Source: Hymenobacter gelipurpurascens (GTDB lineage: Bacteria; Bacteroidota; Bacteroidia; Cytophagales; Hymenobacteraceae). Taken from it: a stretch of 64,000 bases of DNA. A program made the position numbers and the translations under genes. The stretch is from positions 1,674,001 through 1,738,000 of the forward strand of contig NZ_FYEW01000001.1 of NCBI RefSeq assembly GCF_900187375.1, in the 5' to 3' direction. Positions 16,164 to 26,241 of this stretch are shown one piece after another; the stretch's first letter is position 1; each line of letters starts with the position of its first letter. Under the pieces are notes generated by a model, which did no database searches, had not been told where the DNA came from, and saw nothing but the letters and a program-made list of their open reading frames with translations.

Positions 16164-16949
16164 ATGCCTGAAACCAACTTTCTGAACTTCTCCATCGAGG
16201 CGGGCGTCGCCACGATTACGCTCAACCGGCCCGACGTATTCAACAGCGTGAACAAGCCCTTGGCGCTGGCGTTGCAGCAGCATTTGCGCGACTGTCAGCA
16301 GAACCCGGAGGTGCGGGCGGTGCTGCTTACGGGTACGGGCAAGGCGTTTTGTGCCGGTCAGGATTTGGCAGAAATCACAGGTCCGGATAGCCCGGAGGTG
16401 GCAGAAATCGTGGAGAAGCACTACAACCCGATTGTGCAGCTGATTCGGGAACTGGAGAAGCCGGTGGTAGCCGCCGTGAATGGCGTGGCGGCCGGGGCCG
16501 GCGCTAACCTGGCCCTGGCTTGTGATATTGTAGTGGCCAAAGAATCGGCCTCGTTTATTCAGGCGTTCAGCAAAATCGGGCTGATTCCGGACAGCGGCGG
16601 AACGTACTTCCTGCCCCGCCTGATAGGCCTACAGCGCGCCTCGGCCCTCATGTTCACCGGCGACAAAGTAAGCGCTCAGGAAGCCGTGCAAATGGGCATG
16701 ATATACAAGGCTTTCCCCGATGAAAGCTTTGACACGGAAGTAGCCGCGCTGGTCAGCAAGCTGGCTGCCATGCCCACCAAAGGACTGGCCTACACCAAGC
16801 AGCTGCTCAACGGCACCTTTCACAACGACCTCACGCAGCAGCTCCGCGCCGAAGCAGATTATCAGCTCCGTGCCGGCCGCACCACCGATTACAAAGAAGG
16901 GGTTTCAGCCTTTATGGAGAAACGCAAACCAACCTTCACTGGTCAGTAA
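16164..16949 (+). CDS. paaG: Enoyl-CoA hydratase/isomerase PaaG
   Basis: The 261-residue crotonase-fold protein fits PaaG, which isomerises the ring epoxide of phenylacetyl-CoA to the oxepin and later acts on the open-chain product. Family features are ITLNRPDVFNSVNKPL, the oxyanion-hole segment GKAFCAGQDLAEI, and the second turn AAVNGVAAGAGANLALACDI followed by FSKIGLIPDSGGTYFLPRL with the catalytic Asp. The gene order paaD-paaG-paaH supports the call. Confidence 0.9.
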   Translation: MPETNFLNFSIEAGVATITLNRPDVFNSVNKPLALALQQHLRDCQQNPEVRAVLLTGTGKAFCAGQDLAEITGPDSPEVAEIVEKHYNPIVQLIRELEKPVVAAVNGVAAGAGANLALACDIVVAKESASFIQAFSKIGLIPDSGGTYFLPRLIGLQRASALMFTGDKVSAQEAVQMGMIYKAFPDESFDTEVAALVSKLAAMPTKGLAYTKQLLNGTFHNDLTQQLRAEADYQLRAGRTTDYKEGVSAFMEKRKPTFTGQ

Positions 16950-17026
16950 GCCACTGGTCGTCAGCCGGCAGATTATGTTCGAAAGGAGCTAAACTTGCTG
17001 ACTGACAACCGAAAAGAACCTCTACT

Positions 17027-18208
17027 ATGACCATCGGAATAATTGGCAGCGGGGCTATGGGCGCGGGCATTGCGCAGGTAGTAGCCCAGGCCGGCCACAC
17101 GGTCTGTCTGCACGATACGAACTCAGCCGCCTTACAACGCGCTACCGTCAGCATCCAGAGCAGTCTGCGTAAGCTGGCGGAGAAGAATAAAATCAGCTCG
17201 GAGGAAGCCGAAGCGGCCATCCGCCGCGTGCAGACCTGCACCGACATGGATTCTTTCGCGAAATGCGGCTTGATCATCGAAGCCATTGTGGAAGACCTGG
17301 CCGTGAAGCAGGCGGCATTCCGTGATGTGGAAGCCGTGGTTTCAGCCGACTGTATTCTGGCCAGCAACACGTCGTCGCTTTCTATTGCGTCCATCGCGGC
17401 GGCTTGCCAGAAGCCCGAGCGTTTCATCGGGATTCATTTCTTCAACCCAGCGCCCCTAATGCAGCTGGTAGAAGTGATTCCGGCGGTGCAAACCAGAACT
17501 GGCCTAGCGGAGGAAATCCGCGACCTGGTGCAGAGCTGGGGCAAGCTGCCGGTGCTGGCCAAGGATACGCCCGGCTTCATTGTGAACCGCGTGGCGCGGC
17601 CCTTCTACGGCGAGGCCATCCGGATTCTGGAGGAAGGCATTGCCGATATGGCGACCATCGATTGGGCCATGACCGAGCTGGGCGGCTTCCGTATGGGGCC
17701 GTTTGCACTCATGGATTTCATTGGGCACGATGTAAACTACCGCGTAACGGAATCGGTGTTTACCGCCTTCTTCTATGACCCCCGCTTTAAGCCTTCCTTC
17801 ACCCAAAAAAGGCTGTTCGAGGCGGGCTACTACGGTCGCAAATCGGGCAGAGGCTTCTATAGCTACGCGCCTGACGCAGTGCTGCCCGAACCCACCCGCG
17901 ACCCGGCGCTAGGCCACCTAGTGCTGCACCGCATTCTGGCCATGCTCATCAATGAAGCCATAGACGCGCTGGCGCTGAACGTGGCCTCCAAGGAAGACCT
18001 GGAGCTGGCCATGACCAAGGGCGTGAACTACCCCAAAGGCCTGCTTGCCTGGGCCGATGAGCTAGGCCTGGGCAACGTACTCACGACCCTCGATGACCTC
18101 TACGCCGAATACCACGAAGACCGTTACCGCGCCAGCCCCCTACTGCGTCGCATGGTGAGAACAGGCCATACGTTTCTACCAAATGAGTCAGCCAGCAGCC
18201 ACCGGTAA
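17027..18208 (+). CDS. paaH: 3-hydroxyacyl-CoA dehydrogenase PaaH
   Basis: The 393-residue NAD-dependent enzyme oxidises 3-hydroxyadipyl-CoA to 3-oxoadipyl-CoA. The NAD-binding motif is IGIIGSGAMGAGIAQ. The catalytic region has SNTSSLSI and the His-containing GIHFFNPAPLMQLVEVI, and the C-terminal helical domain carries DTPGFIVNRVARPFYGEA and a duplicated 3HCDH-C part. Its last 26 bases overlap the paaI start in another frame. Confidence 0.93.
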   Translation: MTIGIIGSGAMGAGIAQVVAQAGHTVCLHDTNSAALQRATVSIQSSLRKLAEKNKISSEEAEAAIRRVQTCTDMDSFAKCGLIIEAIVEDLAVKQAAFRDVEAVVSADCILASNTSSLSIASIAAACQKPERFIGIHFFNPAPLMQLVEVIPAVQTRTGLAEEIRDLVQSWGKLPVLAKDTPGFIVNRVARPFYGEAIRILEEGIADMATIDWAMTELGGFRMGPFALMDFIGHDVNYRVTESVFTAFFYDPRFKPSFTQKRLFEAGYYGRKSGRGFYSYAPDAVLPEPTRDPALGHLVLHRILAMLINEAIDALALNVASKEDLELAMTKGVNYPKGLLAWADELGLGNVLTTLDDLYAEYHEDRYRASPLLRRMVRTGHTFLPNESASSHR

Positions 18209-18617
18209 CAGCCGCGCCGAAGCGGTGAAGGAGCTGATGCTCCAGCACGATGCCTTCAGCCGCTGGCTGGGCCTAGAAGTTGAAGCGGTAGGCCCCGGCT
18301 ACTGCCGCCTGCACTTCAGGGTGCGGCCTGATATGGTCAATGGTTTTGGGGCGCTGCACGGGGGCGTTATGTTCTCGGCCGCCGACTCCGCCTTTGCTTT
18401 CGCCTGCAACAGCCACGGCCGCCAGAGCGTGGGCCTCACCGTCACGATTAATTATCTGGAAGCCGGGAAGGTCGATGACATCATCACGGTAGAAGCGCGC
18501 GAGGAAAGCCTTAAGCACAAAATTGGCGTGTATCAGGTGCGCGCCACCAACCAGGATGGCGCAGTGCTGGCCCTGTTTAAAGGCACCGCCTACCGCACCA
18601 GCAATGAGGTTTTATAA
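18183..18617 (+). CDS. paaI: Hotdog-fold thioesterase PaaI
   Basis: The 144-residue protein has the PaaI signature VNGFGALHGGVMFSAADSAF, followed by AFACNS, with the catalytic Asp in the helix. PaaI hydrolyses ring-hydroxylated phenylacetyl-CoA species and is thought to rescue CoA from dead-end products. The start lies 26 bases inside the end of paaH, so the two are translated together. Confidence 0.93.
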   Translation: MSQPAATGNSRAEAVKELMLQHDAFSRWLGLEVEAVGPGYCRLHFRVRPDMVNGFGALHGGVMFSAADSAFAFACNSHGRQSVGLTVTINYLEAGKVDDIITVEAREESLKHKIGVYQVRATNQDGAVLALFKGTAYRTSNEVL

Positions 18618-18657
18618 CGCCAGCAGTGGCCTAGTGGAGGATATATCCAGCCCTAGG

Positions 18658-18759
18658 CACGTCATCCTGAAGCAGGAAGGATCTTATCAGGCTTACACAA
18701 CTGGCCTAGCGCCTCGTGCTGACGTGATAAGATTCTTCGCTAGGCTCAGGATGACGTGC
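18658..18759. repeat. Palindromic repeat, family C (CACGTCATCCTGA...GGATCTTATCA type)
   Basis: The left arm GCACGTCATCCTGAAGCAGG runs on to GATCTTATCA (18658-18689). The right arm at 18725-18759 is its imperfect complement. A partial extra copy, GATGACGTGCGGTAA, is repeated in tandem just after it (about 18751-18783). It fills the paaI-thiolase gap. Confidence 0.7.
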
Positions 18760-18823
18760 GGTAAGACAGATGACGTGCGGTAAAACAAGCGTCATCAGCA
18801 GCAACTAACACTCTACAACTGAA

Positions 18824-20028
<1,205 letters not shown>

Positions 20029-20032
<4 letters not shown>

Positions 20033-20628
20033 TTTACGCATTCAACGGTATCGTGCCCGTCGTGCATGAGTCGGCGTTTGTGCACCCGCTGGCCACCGTT
20101 ACGGGCAACGTCATCATCGGGCGCAACGTGTACATCGGGCCGGGTGCCGCTATTCGCGGCGACTGGGGCCAGATTATCATCGAGGACAATTGCAACGTGC
20201 AGGAAAACTGCACCGTGCACATGTTCCCCGGCACCACCGTTCGGCTTAAGGAAATGGCGCACATCGGGCACGGTGCCATCATCCATGGCGCCACCATTGG
20301 CCGCAATGTGCTGGTGGGTATGAACGCCGTGATTATGGACCGGGTGGACATTGGCGACGAATGCGTAATCGGGGCGCTGAGCTTCATCAAAGCCGATGAA
20401 GTCATTCCGCCCCGCAGTCTGGTGGTCGGGAATCCGCACAAAATCATCCAGCAGGTGAGCGACGACATGGTGGCCTGGAAAACAGAAGGCACCCGAATCT
20501 ACATGCAACTCCCAGCCGACTGCCACGCCACCCTCACGCCCTGCGAGCCCCTGCGCGAAGTTCCCGCCGACCGCACGGTGCAGCAAGTGGCCTACCAAAC
20601 CTGGAACGAACGGAAAGAAGGCGAGTGA
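20029..20628 (+). CDS. paaY: PaaY, hexapeptide-repeat thioesterase-like protein
   Basis: The 199-residue left-handed beta-helix protein has successive hexapeptide turns (ATVTGNVIIGRNVYIGPGAA, then IRGDWGQIIIEDNCNVQENC) and metal-binding histidines typical of gamma-carbonic-anhydrase-like PaaY (VHMFPG, HIGHGAIIHGATIG). PaaY is a thioesterase acting on a dead-end CoA product of the pathway. It is translationally coupled to the thiolase gene by an ATGA overlap. Confidence 0.92.
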
Positions 20629-20642
20629 GCTTCAACATCGAC

Positions 20643-20851
20643 CGTCATGCTGAGCTTGCTGAAGCATCTCGCGTGCTGACGTTGCAATGGTAACCTAATT
20701 ACTCTAACACGTCATCCTGACGAAGGAAGGATCTTATCCCGTATGAGCAGCTTGTTCTAGGCCAGTCGGACCAACGTGACAAGATCCTTCCTTCGTCAGG
20801 ATGACGTGTTAGAGTCAGCACGCGAGATGCTTCGACAAGCTCAGCATGACG
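20643..20851. repeat. Nested palindromic repeats: family C element inside a family A element
   Basis: Outer 38-base arms (20643-20680, CGTCATGCTGAGCTTGCTGA..., and 20814-20851) differ at two positions. Inside lies a second, perfect pair of 35-base arms (20701-20735 and 20781-20815; ACTCTAACACGTCATCCTGA...). The inner arm belongs to the family seen at 18658-18759. One element appears to have inserted into the other. Confidence 0.8.
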
Positions 20852-20918
20852 TTCTGATTTTAAATTCGCCCCACTCCCACCCTCCACCACCCCATCAACT
20901 CTACAACTCCCTCCCGAT

Positions 20919-22970
20919 ATGACTCCTACCCTTCAAAACTATGCGCTAGGCCACTGGATTGCCGGTAAGGGCCACGAGCAGGAACTATTGGACGCCAGCA
21001 CCGGCGAAGTCATTGCCCTCGCCAGCAGCGAAGGTCTCGACTACGAGGCCATGATGGACTATGCGCGCCGCACCGGCAACAAGGCCCTGCGCAAGATGAC
21101 GTTCCATGAGCGCGGCCGCATGATTAAGGCGCTGGCCCTGCACCTCGACAGCAAAAAGGAAGACTTCTACACCCTCAGCTACCGCAGCGGCGCCACCCGC
21201 GCCGACTCCTGGATTGACATTGAAGGCGGCATCGGCAACCTGTTTGCCAACGCCTCGTTGCGCCGCAAATTCCCGGATAAGCCGTTCTATGTGGAGTCGG
21301 ACCCAATTGCGCTGTCGAAGGCGGGCAACTTCATGGGCCACCACATCATGGTGCCGAAGGAAGGTGTAGCAATCCACATCAACGCCTACAACTTCCCCAT
21401 TTGGGGCATGCTGGAGAAAATTGCCGTAAACCTACTGGCCGGCATGCCGGCTATTGTGAAGCCGGCCGTGCCTACCGCTTACCTCACGGAAGCGGTGGTA
21501 CGGGAAATCATTGCCTCCAAAATTCTGCCCGAAGGCGCGCTGCAGTTGGTGTGCGGCACCGGCGAAGGTATTCTCGACCACGTGACGTACCAGGATGTGG
21601 TGACGTTTACGGGCTCTGCCGCAACTGGCCGCAAGCTCAAGGCGCACCCGCGCATTCTGGCCGAGGCGGTACCCTTCAATATGGAAGCCGACTCTCTGAA
21701 TTCCGCCGTGCTAGGGCCTGATGCCGTGCCCGGCACCATAGAATTTGACCTGTTCATCAAGGAAATCCGGAAGGAGATGACGGCCAAAGCCGGGCAGAAA
21801 TGCACTGCCATCCGCCGCGCCATTGTGCCCGAAAACATGGTGGAAGACGTGCAGATTGCCCTCGGCAAAGCGCTGGCCCAAACCACCGTAGGCCACCCGC
21901 AGGCCGAAGGCGTGCGCATGGGCGCGCTAGTGAGCCTGACCCAGGTAAACAAGGTGCGTGAGCAGGTGCGCGAGCTGGCCAAGCACACACCCATCGTGTA
22001 CGGCGACCTGGACAACGTGCAGGTAATTGGGGGCGACTGCAAAACCGGCGCGTTTATGTCGCCGATTGTGCTGCTGAACTCCGAGCCGTTCAAGTTTACC
22101 GATTCCCACGAGGTGGAAGCGTTCGGGCCGGTAGCAACCCTGATGCCCTATAAAGATTTAGACGAAGCCATTACGCTCTCCAACATGGGCAAAGGCTCCC
22201 TGGTGTGCTCCGTGGCCACCAACGACCCGCGTACGGCGCAGGATTTCGTGCTGGGCGCGGCTACGCACCACGGCCGTATTCTGGTTATCAATGGGGAAGT
22301 GGCGAAGGAAAGCACCGGCCACGGCTCGCCGCTGCCGCTCCTGATTCATGGTGGCCCCGGCCGGGCTGGTGGCGGGCAGGAAATGGGTGGCATGCGCGGT
22401 GTGGAGCACTTTATGCAGCGCGTGGCTATCCAGGGCTCGCCGAGTATGATTACGGCCATTACGGAGGTATACCAGCCGAAGGCCAAGCAGATTGAGAAGG
22501 ACAAGCACCCTTTCCAGCACTACTTTGAGGAGCTGGAAATCGGGCAAACCTACACCACGCACCGCCATACGGTTTCAGAAGCTGACATCACCAACTTCGC
22601 GCAGGTTTCGGGCGACAACTTCTATGCTCACGTGGACGCTACTTCGCTGGAAGGCACGTTGTTCACAGGCCGCGTGGCCCACGGCTACTACGTCCTGAGC
22701 AAGGCCGCCGGCATGTTTGTAGATCCGCGCAAAGGCCCTGTGCTGCTCAACTATGGCTTGGACGAATGCCGCTTCACCAAGCCCGTGTACCCTGGCATGA
22801 CCATCGGGGTGAAGCTGACTGTGAAGGAGAAAATCGGCCAGGAGAAGCGCGACGCGGAGGACGTGGCCAAGGGCATCGTGCGCTGGCTGGTGGACGTATC
22901 GGACGAAACCGGCGAAACCGTAGCCGTTGCTACCATCCTCACGATGGTGAAGAAAAAGAATCAGGAATAA
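20919..22970 (+). CDS. paaZ: PaaZ, bifunctional oxepin-CoA hydrolase / semialdehyde dehydrogenase
   Basis: The 683-residue protein opens the oxepin-CoA ring and oxidises the resulting semialdehyde. The N-terminal aldehyde dehydrogenase domain (about 1-520) carries Glu256 (FNMEADS) and Cys295 (AGQKCTA), at or near the E. coli positions. The C-terminal MaoC-like R-hydratase domain (about 530-683) carries Asp566 in VSGDNFYAHVD and the GRVAHGYYVLS segment. Full length and both active sites are intact. It is preceded by a G-poor, pyrimidine-rich leader and flanked by palindromic repeats. Confidence 0.95.
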   Translation: MTPTLQNYALGHWIAGKGHEQELLDASTGEVIALASSEGLDYEAMMDYARRTGNKALRKMTFHERGRMIKALALHLDSKKEDFYTLSYRSGATRADSWIDIEGGIGNLFANASLRRKFPDKPFYVESDPIALSKAGNFMGHHIMVPKEGVAIHINAYNFPIWGMLEKIAVNLLAGMPAIVKPAVPTAYLTEAVVREIIASKILPEGALQLVCGTGEGILDHVTYQDVVTFTGSAATGRKLKAHPRILAEAVPFNMEADSLNSAVLGPDAVPGTIEFDLFIKEIRKEMTAKAGQKCTAIRRAIVPENMVEDVQIALGKALAQTTVGHPQAEGVRMGALVSLTQVNKVREQVRELAKHTPIVYGDLDNVQVIGGDCKTGAFMSPIVLLNSEPFKFTDSHEVEAFGPVATLMPYKDLDEAITLSNMGKGSLVCSVATNDPRTAQDFVLGAATHHGRILVINGEVAKESTGHGSPLPLLIHGGPGRAGGGQEMGGMRGVEHFMQRVAIQGSPSMITAITEVYQPKAKQIEKDKHPFQHYFEELEIGQTYTTHRHTVSEADITNFAQVSGDNFYAHVDATSLEGTLFTGRVAHGYYVLSKAAGMFVDPRKGPVLLNYGLDECRFTKPVYPGMTIGVKLTVKEKIGQEKRDAEDVAKGIVRWLVDVSDETGETVAVATILTMVKKKNQE

Positions 22971-22980
22971 ACTCAACTAT

Positions 22981-23098
22981 AAAAGAACGTCATGCTGAGC
23001 TTGCCGAAGCATCTCTACCGCTTCGTTGAATCGTTGCTAAGCCAGTTGGTTAGTCAGAGGTAGAGATGCTTCGGCTCCGCTCAGCATGACGTTCTTTT
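22981..23098. repeat. Palindromic repeat, family A variant
   Basis: Arms of about 39 bases (22981-23019 and 23059-23098; AAAAGAACGTCATGCTGAGC then TTGCCGAAGCATCTCTACC) differ at a few central positions (CTTG against GGAG). The T-rich right end could also act as a terminator between paaZ and the last hydratase gene. Confidence 0.75.
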
Positions 23099-23113
23099 CT
23101 TCATAGACAAACC

Positions 23114-23890
23114 ATGACCACCACCACCCTTACCGCCGGCAAAGTAGAAATCTCTACCGATGCCCATGGCGTTGCTACCATCACTTTCTTCCACCCCAGC
23201 CACAACTCCCTGCCCAGCGCCCTGCTGACGCAACTAGCTGACACCATTACCACCGTAGGCCAGTCTCCGGACACGAAGGTTATCATCCTGAAAAGCGAAG
23301 GCGAGAAAACGTTCTGCGCGGGTGCCAGCTTCGATGAGCTGATGGCCATTGAGAATGAAGCGCAAGGCCTGGAGTTTTTCTCAGGCTTCGCGAAGGTGAT
23401 TAACGCCTGCCGTACCTGCCCCAAAATCATTGTCGGCCAGGTGCAGGGCAAAGCCATCGGTGGCGGCGTGGGCGTGGCCGCTTCTACCGATTATTGCTTT
23501 GCTACGGCGCAGGCCTCGGTGAAGCTCAGCGAGCTGGTTGTCGGCATTGGGCCGTTTGTGGTGGGGCCGGCCGTGGAGCGGAAACTAGGCCTCTCGGCTT
23601 ACTCGCAGCTGGCGCTGGATGCTGCGGAGTTCCGCTCGGCAGAGTGGGCCAAGGAGCACGGGCTGTACGCGGAGGTACTTGATTCCAGAGAAGCGCTGGA
23701 AACTGCTGTGCAGGCCTTTGCTGCCAAGCTGGCTGCCTACAACCCCGAGGCTCTGACAGAGCTAAAGCAAGTGTTCTGGCAAGGCACCGAGCACTGGAAT
23801 ACGCTGCTGGTAGAGCGTGCGGCCATCAGTGGCCGGCTGGTGCTGTCGGAGTTCACCCGAAACTCTATCCGGCAGTTCAAAAGCAAATAG
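23114..23890 (+). CDS. Enoyl-CoA hydratase/isomerase family protein (PaaF-like candidate)
   Basis: The 258-residue crotonase-fold protein has the oxyanion-hole segment EKTFCAGASFDEL and the second conserved turn GQVQGKAIGGGVGVAASTDY. In the catalytic region, VKLSELVVGIGPFVVGPAVE replaces the usual glutamate-containing segment. Its position at the end of the paa cluster suggests the 2,3-dehydroadipyl-CoA hydratase step normally done by PaaF, but its divergent active site leaves the reaction open. It is transcribed with the cluster and stops before a perfect bidirectional hairpin. Confidence 0.8.
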   Translation: MTTTTLTAGKVEISTDAHGVATITFFHPSHNSLPSALLTQLADTITTVGQSPDTKVIILKSEGEKTFCAGASFDELMAIENEAQGLEFFSGFAKVINACRTCPKIIVGQVQGKAIGGGVGVAASTDYCFATAQASVKLSELVVGIGPFVVGPAVERKLGLSAYSQLALDAAEFRSAEWAKEHGLYAEVLDSREALETAVQAFAAKLAAYNPEALTELKQVFWQGTEHWNTLLVERAAISGRLVLSEFTRNSIRQFKSK

Positions 23891-23939
23891 CCCGTTCTAG
23901 GCCTCTAAGGCCTGTTTACGGTAGCAGATCAACGGGCAC

Positions 23940-24017
23940 TAGCCTACTTCTTACACCATAGAACGGCCCGTTCCTGCATGCAGGAACGGGCCGTTCTATG
24001 GTGTAAGAAGTAGGCTA
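23940..24017. terminator. Perfect 78-base palindrome between convergent genes (bidirectional terminator)
   Basis: Two 39-base arms meet at 23978/23979 with no spacer and no mismatch; the centre is CCTGCATGCAGG. It separates the last paa gene from the lipoprotein gene on the other strand. The flanks are not strongly T-rich, so strength as a terminator is uncertain. Confidence 0.65.
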
Positions 24018-24038
24018 AAAAGCTAGCCTGGTAGGACA

Positions 24039-24395
24039 CTAGCGGGTAGTAGTACCGCTGGTAGTGCCCGATGTAGTGGTGCCACTGGTGGTAGAGCCGC
24101 TGGTAGTGGTACCAGTAGTTGTGCCTGTAGTAGTTCCGGTGGTTGTACCCGTAGTAGTTCCGGTCGTGGTGCCCATAGTGGTAGAACCTGACGTTGTGCC
24201 CATGGTGGTAGAGCCAGAAGTAGTACCATCGGTAGTACCCGAAGTGCTACCGGAGGTAGTACCACCCATCGAGCCATCGGTGGTGGAAGCGGGCGTGCTG
24301 GTGCTGGTGCTGGAGCACGACGAGAGAGCAACGCCGGCACCGAATAACAGCGTCAGTACGCGGGCAGACCAGAGGGCTTTTTGTGCGTTTTTCAT
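24039..24395 (-). CDS. Small lipoprotein with Gly/Ser/Thr low-complexity repeats
   Basis: The 118-residue protein starts with a lipoprotein signal (MKNAQKALWSARVLTLLFGA, then LSSC with the lipid-bearing Cys27). Nearly all the rest is runs of TTG, SGTT and TMGTT units built from only a few residue types. The DNA shows tandem 12-base units of GGT-ACTACTACT type, which can change in number by slippage. It is probably an outer-membrane or surface-anchored spacer-like protein; function is unknown. The lipobox and uninterrupted frame support it as real. Confidence 0.65.
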   Translation of the reverse strand: MKNAQKALWSARVLTLLFGAGVALSSCSSTSTSTPASTTDGSMGGTTSGSTSGTTDGTTSGSTTMGTTSGSTTMGTTTGTTTGTTTGTTTGTTTGTTTSGSTTSGTTTSGTTSGTTTR

Positions 24396-24870
24396 AGAAA
24401 GTTAGTTAAGGGAGTGGAAGAGAAGTCGGAAAAAATCCTGCGGAACAAAGTCTGTTTTGGAAAGGATACCGTGCGGGCAAGGTTAGCGTGTTGGCCGCAA
24501 CGCAGGATAGTAGAGGCTACTGCTTAGCATACCAGGAAGGTATAGAAGTGCGCCGCTTCAATAGAAGTAAATAAGGATAAAATTGTCATTAATCCCTACT
24601 ATGTACAACGGTTCTCTAGCCGTATTATACCCGGTGTACGGATAAGCAATATTTTTTGTTCGCTGCAAGCGACTGTATACCTCAACAAGACAGCCACTTA
24701 CCTCCTATCAACCTTCCCAAAAAGCTGTCATTCATCCCTCTAGCCCGATTCCAGCTATCCTATTCTCCTGCATTTACTTCAGGCGGCGGCGGTTAAAAAC
24801 ACTGTTCCCAAGAACTATCCTTTAGCCAGCTGGCCTAAACAACCTCAACAGTAGCACAAGCGCCCTCGCT
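24396..24870. other. Gene-free stretch upstream of the lipoprotein gene
   Basis: No gene is seen. It is more AT-rich than its surroundings around 24560-24680 and probably holds the lipoprotein promoter (minus strand). Confidence 0.5.
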
Positions 24871-24877
24871 GCCATAG

Positions 24878-24939
24878 AAAAGCCCCCGTGTCGGGCCCAA
24901 AACGACTGCTTACGTTTCGGGCCCGACACGGGGGCTTTT
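24878..24939 (-). terminator. Terminator hairpin after the 24956-25249 gene
   Basis: Perfect 21-base arms (24878-24898 and 24919-24939; AAAAGCCCCCGTGTCGGGCC...) with a 20-base loop that itself pairs AACG/CGTT. On the minus strand the hairpin ends in TTTT. Confidence 0.8.
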
Positions 24940-24955
24940 GTGGCTATGGAGTTTT

Positions 24956-25249
24956 TCAGACCGTCACGGTCTCCTCAATGGCTTCGGATATTTCGATTTC
25001 CTCCAGGGGCGGCACCGGGGCAAACCTCGACTCATGGAAATTGGCTTCCGGGAAGCCGGGCGCCACACCGGCGTTGTTGATTTCGTGGAGCGTGAGGCCG
25101 TAGCCGCGGTGCGTATCGTAGAGGCCGCGCACGGTGTAAATGGGCCCGCGCTTGGGCGTCTGGATGTTGGGATTCTGCACCAGCAGCAGCGTAAAGTCGT
25201 CGTTGGTACAAACTACTTCCTGCCCGATGTGAAAGAGTGGAGGATTCAT
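24956..25249 (-). CDS. Hypothetical protein, 97 residues
   Basis: Not recognised. The protein begins MNPPLFHIGQEVVCTNDDFT and continues with strand-rich segments (RGPIYTVRGLYDTHRGYGLT, LHEINN), suggesting a small KOW- or SH3-like beta-barrel, as in short Bacteroidota proteins of unknown role. The ATG at 25249 is preferred over an in-frame start at 25321 whose extra residues are not domain-like. It is a single gene with its own terminator. Confidence 0.65.
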   Translation of the reverse strand: MNPPLFHIGQEVVCTNDDFTLLLVQNPNIQTPKRGPIYTVRGLYDTHRGYGLTLHEINNAGVAPGFPEANFHESRFAPVPPLEEIEISEAIEETVTV

Positions 25250-25354
25250 GAAAAGGAATGAACTAACTGGCCTAGCGAGCTTTTCGGCTCGCGCTAGGCC
25301 ACTAACCTGGCCTACGCCCACAAAGTTCGGGGTCTGGCGCGAACATGCCTCGGG

Positions 25355-26080
25355 TTATTTTTGCTTCAGGGCCTCCGCTACGGCTTTCTGCAACAAGGGC
25401 TCCATCACGCGGTAGCCGGCCAGGTTGGGGTGCACGCCATCTTGGGCGTAGGCCACCTTCAGGCCCTGCCGCTCATCGGCCATAGCGGAATGATAGTCGA
25501 GGTACACGAGCTTTTTCTGGCGGGCATAGGCTTTGATCTGCGCATTGAGAGCCACGATTTTGGGCGCCGGCGCCAGCCCTTTGCGCCACCAGAAATCATA
25601 GGCAGGCAGTACCGAGCATAGCACCACCCGCACGCCGTTGGCTCGGGCCAGCTCCACCATCGACTGAATATTATTGAGCGTAGCGTGCTGGTCATAGGGG
25701 CCGGTGTTCTCGGCTACGTCGTTGGCGCCGGCCAGAATGGCCACCACGGCGGGCCGCAGTTCCAGCACATCCTGCCGAAACCGCACCAGCATCTGCGGCG
25801 ACGTTTGCCCGCTGATGCCCCGCCCGATGTACTCGTAGGGCTTGCCCGCGAAAAAAGCGGAGTCCGTTTTGGGCCAGGAGTCGGTAATGGAGTTGCCCAG
25901 CAGCACCACGCGGGGCGTGCCAGCTACCGGGGCGCGGAGCGCCTTGTTGGCGCTGGCATAGCGGGCCAGCTTCGCCCAATCGGTGAGCAGCGGGTCGGGC
26001 TGGGGCGCGGGGGCCGTTTGCGCCCGAAGCGCCGTAGTTGTCAGGCCCAACGCCAGCAGCAGCAAGAGTTCTTTTCTCAT
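25355..26080 (-). CDS. SGNH/GDSL-type hydrolase, secreted
   Basis: The 241-residue protein has a cleavable signal peptide (MRKELLLLLALGLTTTALRA-Q). The SGNH blocks are visible: block I VVLLGNSITDSW with the catalytic Ser, block II Gly in GRGISGQTSP, block III Asn in LAGANDVAEN, and block V Asp-His in DGVHPN. Such esterases deacylate lipids, sugars or platelet-activating-factor-like substrates in the periplasm; the exact substrate is not readable. The start at 26080 gives the proper signal peptide. Confidence 0.92.
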   Translation of the reverse strand: MRKELLLLLALGLTTTALRAQTAPAPQPDPLLTDWAKLARYASANKALRAPVAGTPRVVLLGNSITDSWPKTDSAFFAGKPYEYIGRGISGQTSPQMLVRFRQDVLELRPAVVAILAGANDVAENTGPYDQHATLNNIQSMVELARANGVRVVLCSVLPAYDFWWRKGLAPAPKIVALNAQIKAYARQKKLVYLDYHSAMADERQGLKVAYAQDGVHPNLAGYRVMEPLLQKAVAEALKQK

Positions 26081-26241
26081 ACCCCGAAACAAGGCAATAC
26101 GCGCTTCCTAAACAAGTGTACCCTCCACAGCCCCCGACATACCCCCCGTTGCGGACTGCGCTCCGGTGCTCCCCACAGGCCTAGCCGCCCGCATTCCGGC
26201 CGCAAATGGTTACTATCGCACTTCTCAACCTTTCTTTCGCT

